From contig JACKEH010000066.1 in the NCBI GenBank assembly GCA_020633125.1, forward strand, positions 1 to 22,735: DNA of 22,735 nucleotides, read 5' to 3'. The notes beneath the pieces are model-generated. The model saw only the letters and a program-made list of their open reading frames with translations. It had not been told where the DNA came from and did no database searches. Positions 7,359 through 15,429 of this stretch are shown here, piece after piece. A program made the position numbers and the translations under genes. Source of the stretch: Sandaracinus sp. (GTDB lineage: Bacteria; Myxococcota_A; Polyangia; Polyangiales; Houyiibacteriaceae). Numbering within the stretch: position 1 is the first letter of the stretch; every line of letters starts with the position of its first letter.

Positions 7359-8144
7359 CTACAAATACCCGAGCACCAAAGCCCGTGAGAGCAGGTACCA
7401 CCCGTCGACCAACACGAAGAGCAGGAGCTTGAAGGGCAGGCTCACGGTGGTCGGGCTGAGCATGTGCATGCCGAGCGCGAGCAAGACGTTCGCGACGACC
7501 ATGTCGATCACGAGGAAGGGCAGGAAGATCAGAAAGCCGATCTGAAATGCCTCCGCGAGCTCGGTCACGAGGAACGCCGGCAGCAACACGAGCAGGTCGC
7601 GCCCCGTCACCTCGTCGCGTCGATCCGCGTCCCGACTGCGCCGCGCGAGATCGAGGAAGAGCGCCCGCTCGTGGTCCCCCGCGTTGCGCTCGAGAAAATC
7701 GCGCAGCGGCTCTTCTCCCGCGTCGAGCGCTTCGAGGAAGGCGTCGATGCTCCCCGACGAGGTCGGATCGTCCGCGTCGATACGCGCCGCCGCGGGTCCC
7801 GCCACCTCGGCGATCTCTTGGCCCACCGGCGTCATCACGTAGAGCGACAAGATCACCGCGAGCCCGCTGAGGATGGTCCCCGAAGGAACCTGCCCCGTCC
7901 CGAGCGCGTTGCGCAGGATCGAGAGCACCACGCTGATCTTCGCGAAGCTCGTCGCGGCCATGAAGAGGAAGGGCACGATCGAGAGCGCGGCGAGCGCGAC
8001 CATCGTGACCACCGGACGCGAGCCCGCCGCCTCTTGCGCGAACGCGACCGACGGCGCCGCCCACACGCCAGCCACGACGAACGCCACGACGCCGCCTCTC
8101 AGCAGCACCGACGCTAGTACCCCTGGCCGGGCGTCTCTCCCCAC
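7359..8144 (-). CDS. sctR: Type III secretion export-gate protein SctR (FliP/YscR/HrcR family), solitary
   Basis: Inner-membrane protein that, with SctS and SctT, forms the export gate of type III secretion or flagella. The family signatures are complete: SFAKISVVLSILRNALGTGQ at about 66-85 and SGLAVILSLYVMTPV (93-107). PLRDFLERNA (146-155) follows, then LLPAFLVTELAEAFQIGFLI with FLPFLVIDMVV to about 217, and SLPFKLLLFVLVDGW (235-249). ANVLLALGM and the ending LVLGYL look more like SctR than FliP. Residues 13-37 form a signal peptide like that of FliP. Length (261) is normal. The GTG at 8144 is the longest start; a GTG at 8108, with AGGGG upstream, would keep the signal peptide. No sctS, sctT, sctU or flagellar gene is adjacent: downstream lies the surface protein and upstream, divergent, the K+ channel. 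Whether it is SctR or FliP cannot be settled here. Confidence 0.9.
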   Translation of the reverse strand: MGRDARPGVLASVLLRGGVVAFVVAGVWAAPSVAFAQEAAGSRPVVTMVALAALSIVPFLFMAATSFAKISVVLSILRNALGTGQVPSGTILSGLAVILSLYVMTPVGQEIAEVAGPAAARIDADDPTSSGSIDAFLEALDAGEEPLRDFLERNAGDHERALFLDLARRSRDADRRDEVTGRDLLVLLPAFLVTELAEAFQIGFLIFLPFLVIDMVVANVLLALGMHMLSPTTVSLPFKLLLFVLVDGWYLLSRALVLGYL

Positions 8145-8234
8145 GGCGCGCGAGGATGGTCGGGCCCCCGCCGCAGGTCAACGCAGTCCGCTCTTTACGG
8201 GCGCCCCGCTCCCGTGCTCGCCTGCGGCCGAGCG

Positions 8235-9752
8235 ATGAGCTCCGCTTCGAAGACGACCACCGCGCACGCGCCGAGCGCCTTGCACCGCGCCTTCCACGAC
8301 CCGAGCGCGCGCTCCTACCGCGTCGTCGAAGGCGTCGTCTGGGCCCTCGTGCTGCTCTCGCTGGTGTTGTTGGCGATCGAGCCGATGCTCGAAGGCGCCA
8401 CGCTGCGCGCGGTGCTGATCGCCGACCAGGTCCTGCTCGCCGGCATCGGCGTCGAGCTCGTGCTCCGTGTCGCGACGTACACGCCGCCTTCCCTCCAAGT
8501 CTTCGCGCGACCGCCGGCACACGCGCTGCGCACCCACGTGCTCGCCCGCCTCGGCTACCTGCTTCACCCGCTCAACCTCGTCGACCTGCTGACCATCCTC
8601 GCGCTGCACCCCGGCTTGCGAGGGCTGCGCCTTCTCCGCCTCCTGCGTCTGCTCCGCTCGGAACGCCTCTTCCGCTACGGCAACCCCTTCAAGAGCCTCT
8701 TCCACGCCTTCGACCAAGACCGCGCCCTCTGGCTCGCGGCCTTCACGATCCTCGGCGTCGAGACCCTGCTCGGTGGCGGCAGCCTCTACTTGGTCGAGCA
8801 CGGCCATCCCGACGGCATCACCTCGCTCGGCGAAGGCTTGTGGTGGTCGCTCGTGACCATCACGACGGTCGGCTACGGCGACGTGACCCCGGTCACCGAT
8901 CTCGGCCGAGTCATCGCCGGCACCCTCATGGTCGCTGGCCTCTTCACGCTCGCCCTCTTTGCCGGCATCGTCGGCCACTCGCTGCTCAACGCGGTGCTCA
9001 CGATTCGAGAGGATCAATTCCGTATGTCCGGTCGCGCCAACCACGTCGTCGTGTGCGGTTTCGAAGAAGGGCTGGAGCAGCTCCTACGTGCCTTCGTCGA
9101 AGAACGAAGCCTCGCCAACGCCGAGGTCGTGCTCTTCGGCCCCCACGAACGCCCGGCCGGCATCGCGCCGGAGCTGGCGTGGGTGCAAGGCGACCCGACC
9201 AAAGAGAGCGAGCTCGACAAGGTGCGCCTGGTGCACGCTTCGGCGGTGCTCGTCGTCGGCTCGCGAAAGGTCACGCCGCAACAAGCCGACGCCACCACGC
9301 TTCTGACGCTCTTCACGATGCGCTCCTACCTCGCGAAGAACCCGCTGGCCGACGCGCGACGCCGACCGGTGCACGTGGTCGCCGAAATCCTCGACACCGA
9401 GAACGCGGACCACGCCCGCACCGCCGGCGCCGACGAGGTCATCGAGTCGCAGCGCGTCGGTTTCGCGATGCTCGTGCACTCGCTCGCGTTCCCGGGCGTC
9501 GGCGACGCGACCGCGCGCATCGTCTCGGCCGGCGCGAGCGATCTCTACCTCGGCGCCGTGCCCGACGGCGTCGCGCGCCAGACCTTCGGAGAGCTCGCCG
9601 CCGCGCTTCGTTCCGCCCACGGCGTGCTCGTCGTCGGCTGGCAAGACGACTCGGGCCGCGTCCACGTGAACCCGAAAGACGACGCCGCGGTCGGAGCGTG
9701 CCACGCCGTCGTCTACCTCGCCGAACGCCCGGTCCTGGGGGTGCCCTCGTGA
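8235..9752 (+). CDS. Six-helix voltage-sensor-type K+ channel with C-terminal RCK (TrkA-N) module
   Basis: A 505-residue potassium channel for the inner membrane. Helices S1 (about 34-50), S2 (58-80) and S3 (107-124) precede an S4-like helix with seven arginines at exact three-residue steps (R129, 132, 135, 138, 141, 144, 147). S5 (about 165-187), a pore loop with the selectivity filter TVGYGD (211-216) and S6 (about 227-256) follow. The cytosolic part begins with a Rossmann-type TrkA-N/RCK segment (NHVVVCGFEEGLEQ, from 269), which gates channels on nucleotide or ion binding, and ends in a TrkA-C-like region. The ATG at 8235 was chosen; an in-frame GTG at 8214 lacks support. Its stop overlaps the start of the cysteine-cluster gene by four bases, so the two are probably translated together. 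It shares a 90-base divergent promoter region with sctR. Confidence 0.93.
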   Translation: MSSASKTTTAHAPSALHRAFHDPSARSYRVVEGVVWALVLLSLVLLAIEPMLEGATLRAVLIADQVLLAGIGVELVLRVATYTPPSLQVFARPPAHALRTHVLARLGYLLHPLNLVDLLTILALHPGLRGLRLLRLLRLLRSERLFRYGNPFKSLFHAFDQDRALWLAAFTILGVETLLGGGSLYLVEHGHPDGITSLGEGLWWSLVTITTVGYGDVTPVTDLGRVIAGTLMVAGLFTLALFAGIVGHSLLNAVLTIREDQFRMSGRANHVVVCGFEEGLEQLLRAFVEERSLANAEVVLFGPHERPAGIAPELAWVQGDPTKESELDKVRLVHASAVLVVGSRKVTPQQADATTLLTLFTMRSYLAKNPLADARRRPVHVVAEILDTENADHARTAGADEVIESQRVGFAMLVHSLAFPGVGDATARIVSAGASDLYLGAVPDGVARQTFGELAAALRSAHGVLVVGWQDDSGRVHVNPKDDAAVGACHAVVYLAERPVLGVPS

Positions 9753-10774
9753 GCCAGAAACGACCCGGCCTCTTGCGCCCGCTGCACGTGCGCGAAGGCG
9801 CCACCTACACCTGCTTCGGCGACGGCATCTGCTGCAGCGACCTTCACGCGCTCGGCCCCGTCTCGCGCGAAGAACGCAAACGCCTGGCGATGGTGCACCC
9901 GGGCGTGACCGGCTACGACGCGCTCGCCGGCGCGCACGTGCTCGCGGTGCGTCTCGACGGCACGTGCCCCTTCTTGCGCGAGGACCAGCTCTGCGCGCTG
10001 CACGAGCCGATGGGCGGCCTGCTCAAACCGAAGAGCTGCCACCGATTCCCGCTCGGCGTGACCGCCACGCCGGCCGGAGGACGCGTCGTCGTCGAGCATC
10101 GCTGCTCGTGCCTCAACGTCGGCGTCGGCGAGCCGCTCACCGTCGAACGCGCCGAGCCCCAGCTCACCGTCGGCGTGCGCCTTCGTCCGAGCCACGGCGT
10201 CGGCGACCGAATGCGCCTCTCCAAACGGCGCACGGTCGGCTTCAAACGCTACCGCGAGGAAGAGCAACGCCTGCTCGACGCGCTCGCGAGCGCCGTGCCC
10301 CTCGAAGAAGCGATCGACCGCGAGCCCTTCCCGAAGCTCGACGGACGCGAGTGGTCCGAGATCGCCGATTGGCTCGATCGCGGCGGCGGCGACTCGCGCT
10401 TCCACGACGCGCTCCGCCTCGTGGGCGGTCTGTTGCGCCACCGCTTCTCGGGCGTGCGCCTGTCGAAGCTCGAGCGCCCGTGGAAGCTCGGGTTCGAGCG
10501 CGCGACGGCTCGCTCCGAAGCGCGGCCCGTGCGCGACGTCTACGCCGCGTGGTTCGCCGACCACGTGTGGAGCCTCTTCTGGACCCCGCACGCGACCTTC
10601 GAGCAGATGCGCCGTGACCTCGCGACGCGCTACGCGCTCGCACGGGACCTCGAGCCACGTCTGCGTCGCCTCGGCGCCCGCGCCGACGTCGCGGCGGCAG
10701 AAGCCGTGTTGGTCGTGGACCTCGCGACGAGCAGCGAACGTTGGCACGCCGTCGTCGAAGCCATGCTCGAGTGA
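9749..10774 (+). CDS. YkgJ-family cysteine-cluster protein
   Basis: A 341-residue soluble protein with the YkgJ/UPF0153 cysteine cluster, thought to bind zinc or an iron-sulfur centre. Cysteines are at C22, C28, C29, C73, C82, C97, C119 and C121, within the hallmark pattern CxGDGxCC, CPFL, CALH and PKSCHRFP. The remaining two thirds are helical and charged with no domain I can name. Related proteins include the flagellin N-methylase FliB and uncharacterised members; the function here is unknown. The start is a GTG inside GTGA, overlapping the channel's stop codon, so its expression is tied to the channel's. That supports a shared task, such as redox- or metal-dependent control of the channel, but this is inference. 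The convergent histidine kinase gene ends 79 bases downstream. Confidence 0.85.
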   Translation: MSQKRPGLLRPLHVREGATYTCFGDGICCSDLHALGPVSREERKRLAMVHPGVTGYDALAGAHVLAVRLDGTCPFLREDQLCALHEPMGGLLKPKSCHRFPLGVTATPAGGRVVVEHRCSCLNVGVGEPLTVERAEPQLTVGVRLRPSHGVGDRMRLSKRRTVGFKRYREEEQRLLDALASAVPLEEAIDREPFPKLDGREWSEIADWLDRGGGDSRFHDALRLVGGLLRHRFSGVRLSKLERPWKLGFERATARSEARPVRDVYAAWFADHVWSLFWTPHATFEQMRRDLATRYALARDLEPRLRRLGARADVAAAEAVLVVDLATSSERWHAVVEAMLE

Positions 10775-10853
10775 CCCGGTCGGCCTCGAGGGTCTCGTCC
10801 GCTCCTCGACCAGAGGACGGCCGCCTCTCGAGCCGAGGGACGCGGCTCGCGTT

Positions 10854-12089
10854 TCAAACCGGCGCCCGAACGGGCAGCACCACGCGCACCGTGGTGCCTC
10901 GCTTCGGCTCGCTGACGATCGAGAGCAGCCCCCCGTGCGCCTCGACGACGTGTTTGGAGACGTAGAGACCGAGCCCGGTGCCCTCTTCGCCCTTGGTCGT
11001 GAAGAAGGGCTCGTAGACCCGTTCGATCACGGCGGCGGGAATGCCTTCTCCATCGTCTTCCACGGAGATCGCGACCCGATCGCCGAGGTCCTCCGCGCGC
11101 ACCCGAATCCGCGCACGCGACTTCTCGCGGCACGCGTCCGCCGCGTTGAGCAGCAAGTTGAGAAAGACCTGCTCCAGCCGCCGCGCGTCGCCTTCCACCG
11201 GCGGCAACGACTCGGGAATCTCGAGCTCGACGACCGCCGAGGTCATGCGTCCGCTGCTCAGGCGCGCGGACGCCCCGAGCACCTGCGCGAGGTCCACGGG
11301 CCCTTCGGTCGCCGCGTCGGGAAGGGTGAGATCACGAAGGTCGCGCGTGATCTGCGCGACCCGATCCGCTCCGTCGACGGCGCGCCCCGCCATGCGCATC
11401 AAGCGCTCCGTCACGTCCTCGGGCACGTCGAGGGCACGAAGCTCGCGCTGCACGGTCGAGAGGTTCAGCGACACGTACGTCAGCGGGTTGTTGATCTCGT
11501 GGACGATGCTGGCCGCGACCGTGCGCAGGACCCGATCACGATCTTCGAGCTCGACCAAGCGCTGCTCGAGCTCCCGGTCACGGTCCGCGAGCTCCCCGAG
11601 GCGGCGCGCCAAGTCCGCGCGCAACGCGTCGAGCTGCATCACCTGACGTCGCGCGACCACGTAGAGCGCCGAGAGCATCCACGCGAGAAAGAGCGCGATC
11701 ACCACGAGCGCGGAGAGCTCGGACCAGTGGTCCCCCAGCTCGGCGCTCAGCCGGCCGGTCTCCCCTCGCAGCGTTCGCACCGTCGCCGACGTCCACGCCT
11801 CGTCGACCCCACCGTCGTTCAGCGCACGCAGCCCCTCACGACTCTGGTCCCCGATCGCTCCTTCGCGCGACGCCATCGCCTCGAGCGCCGAACGCAACGC
11901 GGGTGTCTCGCCTTCGGTGACCGCGCGAAGCCAGCCGACGTGGGTCTCGACCTCGGCACGTAGGTCTCGGACGGTGATGCTCAGCGCGACCGCCCATACC
12001 GCGAACGCGAGGAGCGCCGCGAAGACCAAGGGACCGATCCAAGCCGGACGCAAGAGCCGAGCGGAGAGGCCTCCCACGCCGCGGAGCAT
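10854..12089 (-). CDS. Membrane sensor histidine kinase
   Basis: A 411-residue two-component kinase that autophosphorylates on histidine and passes the phosphate to an unidentified response regulator. Two membrane helices (about 18-40 and 125-146) bracket a small periplasmic helical sensor (about 41-124). A coiled-coil linker (147-190) leads to the H box VHEINNPLTYV with H197. The ATPase part has the N box with N311 and N315 (VFLNLLLNAADA), the G1 box DDGEGIP (345-351), the F box YEPFFTTK (359-366) and the G2 box GTGLGLY (370-376). All catalytic boxes are intact. There is no HAMP, PAS or receiver domain, and no response regulator gene in the window, so it is an orphan kinase, common in myxobacteria. 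The ATG at 12089 lacks an obvious ribosome binding site. The hydrolase gene upstream on the same strand is 156 bases away, with a weak hairpin (CCACGC/GCGTGG, 12142-12160) between. Confidence 0.93.
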   Translation of the reverse strand: MLRGVGGLSARLLRPAWIGPLVFAALLAFAVWAVALSITVRDLRAEVETHVGWLRAVTEGETPALRSALEAMASREGAIGDQSREGLRALNDGGVDEAWTSATVRTLRGETGRLSAELGDHWSELSALVVIALFLAWMLSALYVVARRQVMQLDALRADLARRLGELADRDRELEQRLVELEDRDRVLRTVAASIVHEINNPLTYVSLNLSTVQRELRALDVPEDVTERLMRMAGRAVDGADRVAQITRDLRDLTLPDAATEGPVDLAQVLGASARLSSGRMTSAVVELEIPESLPPVEGDARRLEQVFLNLLLNAADACREKSRARIRVRAEDLGDRVAISVEDDGEGIPAAVIERVYEPFFTTKGEEGTGLGLYVSKHVVEAHGGLLSIVSEPKRGTTVRVVLPVRAPV

Positions 12090-12245
12090 ACCAGGAGGTC
12101 ACGGCGCTCCCACGCGTGAGCGCCGCTCCGAATCTCTCACGCCACGCGCGAGGGGCGTGGATCCGCGGCGTGTGGCGTTTCCGTCGCACCCGTCCGACCG
12201 ACCGGTGGAGCGGTATCGGGCTCCGACCGAGCCCGCGTCGTGGGC

Positions 12246-13472
12246 TCAACGGGCGTGGGGAAGGAAGTCGAGGCGATGGAGGAACTTCGCGATCTCCTCC
12301 AGGTACACGCCGCGGTCGAGGTGCAGCAGGTGACTGCCCGGGAACCAATGCAACCCGCAGCGCTCCCAATGCTCCCAGAGGAGCCGCGAGTGTTTCGGCG
12401 GCGCGAGACGGTCGCCGACACCGCCGACGATCATGCGTCCTTCCTTCGGCACCACCGGCGCGTAGGTCAGCGGATTGCTCACCGCGAGCAACCGACGCGC
12501 ATCGATCAACCGACGCCCCACCACCCGCAACATCGTGCGCACCGCGACGCCGATCGGCTCCCACTCGAGCACCAGGTCGGGGAAGGTGATCACCGGCACG
12601 TTCGGAATCGCGAACGTGAGACGAGGCTCCGCGACCGCGAGCACGCTCGACGTGAACCCGCCGAGGCTGACGCCCGTGACGCCGACCTTCGGCACCCCCC
12701 GCACCTCCATCAACCAATCGATGAGGATGCGAAGGTCGAAGATCGATTGCGCCACCGCCTCGTTGATGTGCGAAGGCCCGCCCGCGAAATAGCCGTGCCC
12801 CGAGAAAGGCGAGTACGCGGGCTGTCGCTCGCCGTGAAAGGGCAGCGTGAAGAGCACGACGTCGCAGCCCATCCGGTAGAACCACGGGATCGCGAAGAAC
12901 CACTCGTTGACCAAGTAGAGGTCCGCCGAGAAGCCGTGAATCGCGACGATGGTCGGGCGGGGCTGGTCGCCGTGGAACCAATAGCGCGCGTGCGCGACGC
13001 GGTTGCCGGCGTGCTTGAGGTAGCGGTCGTGCAGCCGCGGGTTCACCGGCATGAAGGGGCTGTCGAAACGGATCGTCTCGCAGGTCCCGTCGTCGGGATC
13101 GAAGCGCGGGTACCAATCCGCCGGCGAGGTTCGAACGCGCACACCCTTCGGCGGCGTCTTGAAGAACCGCGTCGCGTCCCCGCTCTCGGCCATCGGCAGG
13201 TAGAAGGCGACGTCGTCCAACGCACGACGAAGCTCGCGGGGGTGGTAGCCGAGCGGGAGCGCGAGCCCCGCCACCGCCGACGCTGCCGCCGTGCGAATGC
13301 CGACGTCGATCACCGCGGTGCTGGCGACCCGCACCTTGTCGCCGGTCTCGAGCGCGAAGGGCTCCTCGCTCTCCGCGAAGCTCTCGGGCAGCGTCTCCCA
13401 CCACGGGCCGTCGGAGCCCGACGGCTCGGACGACGCGGTTCCGTGGCGGATGCGGGACAACACGCTGGACAT
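12246..13472 (-). CDS. Alpha/beta hydrolase, ABHD18/DUF2048-like
   Basis: A 408-residue hydrolase, probably an esterase or lipase-like enzyme; substrate unknown. The oxyanion strand IVAIHGFSAD lies at 175-184, the nucleophile elbow GVSLGG at 267-272 (S269), a likely acid residue D354 in GGVGDRLAPP, and the likely histidine in GSHLLH (H381 or H384), so a full triad is in place. The long N-terminal region with RPTIVAIHGF and PFHGERQPAY resembles ABHD18/DUF2048 proteins. There is no signal peptide or lipobox, so it is probably cytosolic. The ATG at 13472 is kept because it is the first of the frame and no better site is visible. The terminator of the upstream DUF2914 gene lies before it, so it should have its own promoter in 13473-13556. 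Confidence 0.87.
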   Translation of the reverse strand: MSSVLSRIRHGTASSEPSGSDGPWWETLPESFAESEEPFALETGDKVRVASTAVIDVGIRTAAASAVAGLALPLGYHPRELRRALDDVAFYLPMAESGDATRFFKTPPKGVRVRTSPADWYPRFDPDDGTCETIRFDSPFMPVNPRLHDRYLKHAGNRVAHARYWFHGDQPRPTIVAIHGFSADLYLVNEWFFAIPWFYRMGCDVVLFTLPFHGERQPAYSPFSGHGYFAGGPSHINEAVAQSIFDLRILIDWLMEVRGVPKVGVTGVSLGGFTSSVLAVAEPRLTFAIPNVPVITFPDLVLEWEPIGVAVRTMLRVVGRRLIDARRLLAVSNPLTYAPVVPKEGRMIVGGVGDRLAPPKHSRLLWEHWERCGLHWFPGSHLLHLDRGVYLEEIAKFLHRLDFLPHAR

Positions 13473-13556
13473 TCCGACCAGCGTACCCGTCCCGGCCGCT
13501 CCGGCGTAGTTCTGCGTTCGGAGGGCCCACGACGAGCCCTCGCGTCTGGACGAACG

Positions 13557-13586
13557 AAGACCCCTCGGCCGAAACCGAGGGGTCTT
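13557..13586 (-). terminator. Terminator after the DUF2914 lipoprotein gene
   Basis: Perfect 12-bp stem (AAGACCCCTCGG with its complement) around the 6-base loop CCGAAA, 20 bases past the stop at 13606. The minus-strand tail is TTCG-rich rather than a pure U run. The T run on the plus side would also let it stop transcription rightward. Confidence 0.75.
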
Positions 13587-13605
13587 TCGAAACGCGGCGT
13601 AGGCG

Positions 13606-14202
13606 TCACTCGATCTCGAAACGTTGCCGCGCGACCAACGCGCCCTCCGGGGTTCGCACCTCCGCGGTCCACGCGCCGGGCTCCGTCACGTGCGACGAGT
13701 ACGCCCAGGTACGCCAACGCGCCGCCTCCGCCGGAATCTCGAGCGTCACCACGCCGGTGTGCCGACGGTCCGGCCCGAAGAAGCTCACCACGAGCTCGCG
13801 CGCTTCGGTGTCCTCGTTGCGCGCCTCGACGAACGCGTAGAGCCGCTCGGCGCGCGACTCGAAGCGCGTGGACGCGTCGACCGGCTCGCGGCCCTCGATG
13901 CGTCGCGTGAGCGCGAAGCGTCGAATCGAGAGGCCTCCGTCGCTGTCGAGCTCCGGAGCGGCGGGCGCGGGACGAGGCGCCGGCGCTTCGACGACCGGCT
14001 GCGGGGCCACGTCCGCGAGACGCGGGGTCGGTGCCACGACCGCCGTCGCGACGGGCGTGTCGAGCACGGCGGGCGGCGGGCTGGTGGGTTCGGTGGGAAC
14101 GACCGGGGCGTCGTCGCAACCGACGAGACCGAGCATTCCGGCGAGGACCAGAACCAAGCCACGGCGGGTGGCGCGAGAGGGGAGTCGAGACGTGAGGGTC
14201 AT
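13606..14202 (-). CDS. DUF2914-domain lipoprotein
   Basis: A 198-residue lipoprotein of unknown role. The signal is MTLTSRLPSRATRRGLVLVL followed by the lipobox LVGC, with C29 as the lipid-modified cysteine. A Pro/Ala/Val-rich spacer (about 30-90) follows. The DUF2914 domain occupies about 97-198 and shows its usual features: RFALTRRIEGREPVD at the start, then LYAFVEARNED, VVSFFGPD, an aromatic WRTWAYS and WTAEVRTPEG near the end. The ATG at 14202 was chosen over the in-frame ATG at 14214 because GGAG lies about six bases ahead of it and the signal peptide fits better. DUF2914 proteins are frequent in myxobacteria and related phyla without a known function. The deacetylase gene upstream on the same strand is 126 bases away with a hairpin between. 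Confidence 0.85.
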   Translation of the reverse strand: MTLTSRLPSRATRRGLVLVLAGMLGLVGCDDAPVVPTEPTSPPPAVLDTPVATAVVAPTPRLADVAPQPVVEAPAPRPAPAAPELDSDGGLSIRRFALTRRIEGREPVDASTRFESRAERLYAFVEARNEDTEARELVVSFFGPDRRHTGVVTLEIPAEAARWRTWAYSSHVTEPGAWTAEVRTPEGALVARQRFEIE

Positions 14203-14236
14203 GAGCTTCTCCATGGCATTCGGTTCTTCAGGAGCC

Positions 14237-14264
14237 GTGCCGCGCCCGTTTTTCCGCGCGGCAC
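14237..14264 (-). terminator. Hairpin between deacetylase and DUF2914 genes
   Basis: Perfect 9-bp inverted repeat (GTGCCGCGC and its complement) around a 10-base loop with an A/T run. It lies 64 bases after the deacetylase stop and 34 bases before the DUF2914 start. It has no U tail, so it could be a weak terminator or a 5' leader hairpin of the lipoprotein mRNA. Confidence 0.4.
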
Positions 14265-14328
14265 CGAGTTTCGAGGTCGGCCGTCGTGTGTCCGTGGCGA
14301 CGCTCGTGCGGACGCTCGGACGCATCCC

Positions 14329-15282
14329 TCACCCGCCGCAGCGGGTCGCCAAGCGCGCGCGCAGCGCCTCTTGCCGCGCCGCCACGAAGGCGTCGTCCAC
14401 GTCGGCCTCGCGCTGCATGCGCGGTCGGTCGCCGGTCGCCTCGTGAAAGATCGACGGCTCGTCGAGCACGTCCCAGAGCTCTTCGCCGGACGCGAGCAGC
14501 GCGCAGTTGCGGCGCTCGAGCTCGGCCATCATCGCGGGGAACGCGTCGACGACCCAGGGCTTGGTGTCGTGAAGCACCACGATGCCGCCGGGCCCACGCG
14601 GGTGGCGCTCACGCAGGTCCAGGCTCTGCGCGAAGGCCTCGGCGACCTGCTCGCCCGTCCGCGACTCGACGTCCCGCGCCGTCACGTTCCAGAGCATCTG
14701 CGTGTAGCCGCGCTCCACGAGCAACGCGTCCGTTCGCTCGTCGCGCGCGCCGTAGGGCGGACGAAAGAGCCACGGGCGCCCGCCGAGCACCGCCTCGAAC
14801 ACGGCTTCCTGCGCGTCGAGCTGCGCGCGAATGCCTTCGTCGTCGAGACGCGTGAGGTTCGCGTGATCGTAGGTGTGAGCGCCGATCGTGTGCCCGCGGC
14901 GTGCGACCTCCCGAAGCAGCGCGGCCTTCGCGCGATCGGTCGCGTTGTTCCCGTCGAAGCCACGCGCGACCACGAAGAAGGTCGCCTTCACACCATGCGC
15001 GTCGAGCGCGTCGAGCAGGCGAGGCGTCGTGTCGAGGCGCGGACCGTCGTCGAAGGTGAAGTGCAACATCCGATGGCGAACGAAGCCGCGCGTCGTGCGC
15101 CCTCCCGCCAGCTCCGCCGCGAGCGGGTCGTGTGGAGGCGTCGCTTCGGCGGGCTCCGGCGCGACCACGGTCGTCGGCACGACCGCGCCGACCAGCGCGA
15201 GCTCGTGCGCACGAACGGAGCCACGCACGACGAGGAGAGCGAGGAGGGGAGCCAGAAAGAACGTCAGGAGCGAGCGGCGCAT
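14329..15282 (-). CDS. Secreted polysaccharide deacetylase (NodB homology)
   Basis: A 317-residue enzyme that should remove acetyl groups from an N-acetylated polymer such as peptidoglycan, chitin or an exopolysaccharide. A signal peptide or anchor covers 1-25 (ending VRA-HE). The NodB domain is at about 70-250: motif 1 TFDDGP (76-81), motif 2 HTYDH (136-140, the HxxxH metal ligands), motif 3 RPPYGA (174-179), motif 4 around D204, and motif 5 VLHD (236-239). All catalytic and metal residues are present. The ATG at 15282 gives a short basic start before the hydrophobic core; an ATG at 15294 adds four residues and is also possible, as is a GTG at 15312. The GT2 glycosyltransferase near the right end could make a polymer it acts on, but the two are 6 kb apart. 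Confidence 0.9.
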   Translation of the reverse strand: MRRSLLTFFLAPLLALLVVRGSVRAHELALVGAVVPTTVVAPEPAEATPPHDPLAAELAGGRTTRGFVRHRMLHFTFDDGPRLDTTPRLLDALDAHGVKATFFVVARGFDGNNATDRAKAALLREVARRGHTIGAHTYDHANLTRLDDEGIRAQLDAQEAVFEAVLGGRPWLFRPPYGARDERTDALLVERGYTQMLWNVTARDVESRTGEQVAEAFAQSLDLRERHPRGPGGIVVLHDTKPWVVDAFPAMMAELERRNCALLASGEELWDVLDEPSIFHEATGDRPRMQREADVDDAFVAARQEALRARLATRCGG

Positions 15283-15429
15283 GCCCGGCCGCATCGCAGC
15301 CCGCGTGCCCACTCGGTTTTCTTCGGTGTGCGCGACGAGGCTCGAGGTCCGTCGTGTCCGTTCGCCCGCGCTCGCGTGGTCGAACGCGGACGGAGCGACA
15401 CGCGGCCCCTCACGTCGCTGGCGAGCGGC

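Noticed and set aside
7200..8234. Type III secretion island
   Set aside because: Only the SctR-like gene is present; no other secretion gene lies within the window.
8156..9748. Plus-strand open frame of over 500 codons leading into the cysteine-cluster gene
   Set aside because: It is the shadow of the K+ channel gene in another frame, with an Arg/Pro-rich composition typical of out-of-frame reading at high GC.
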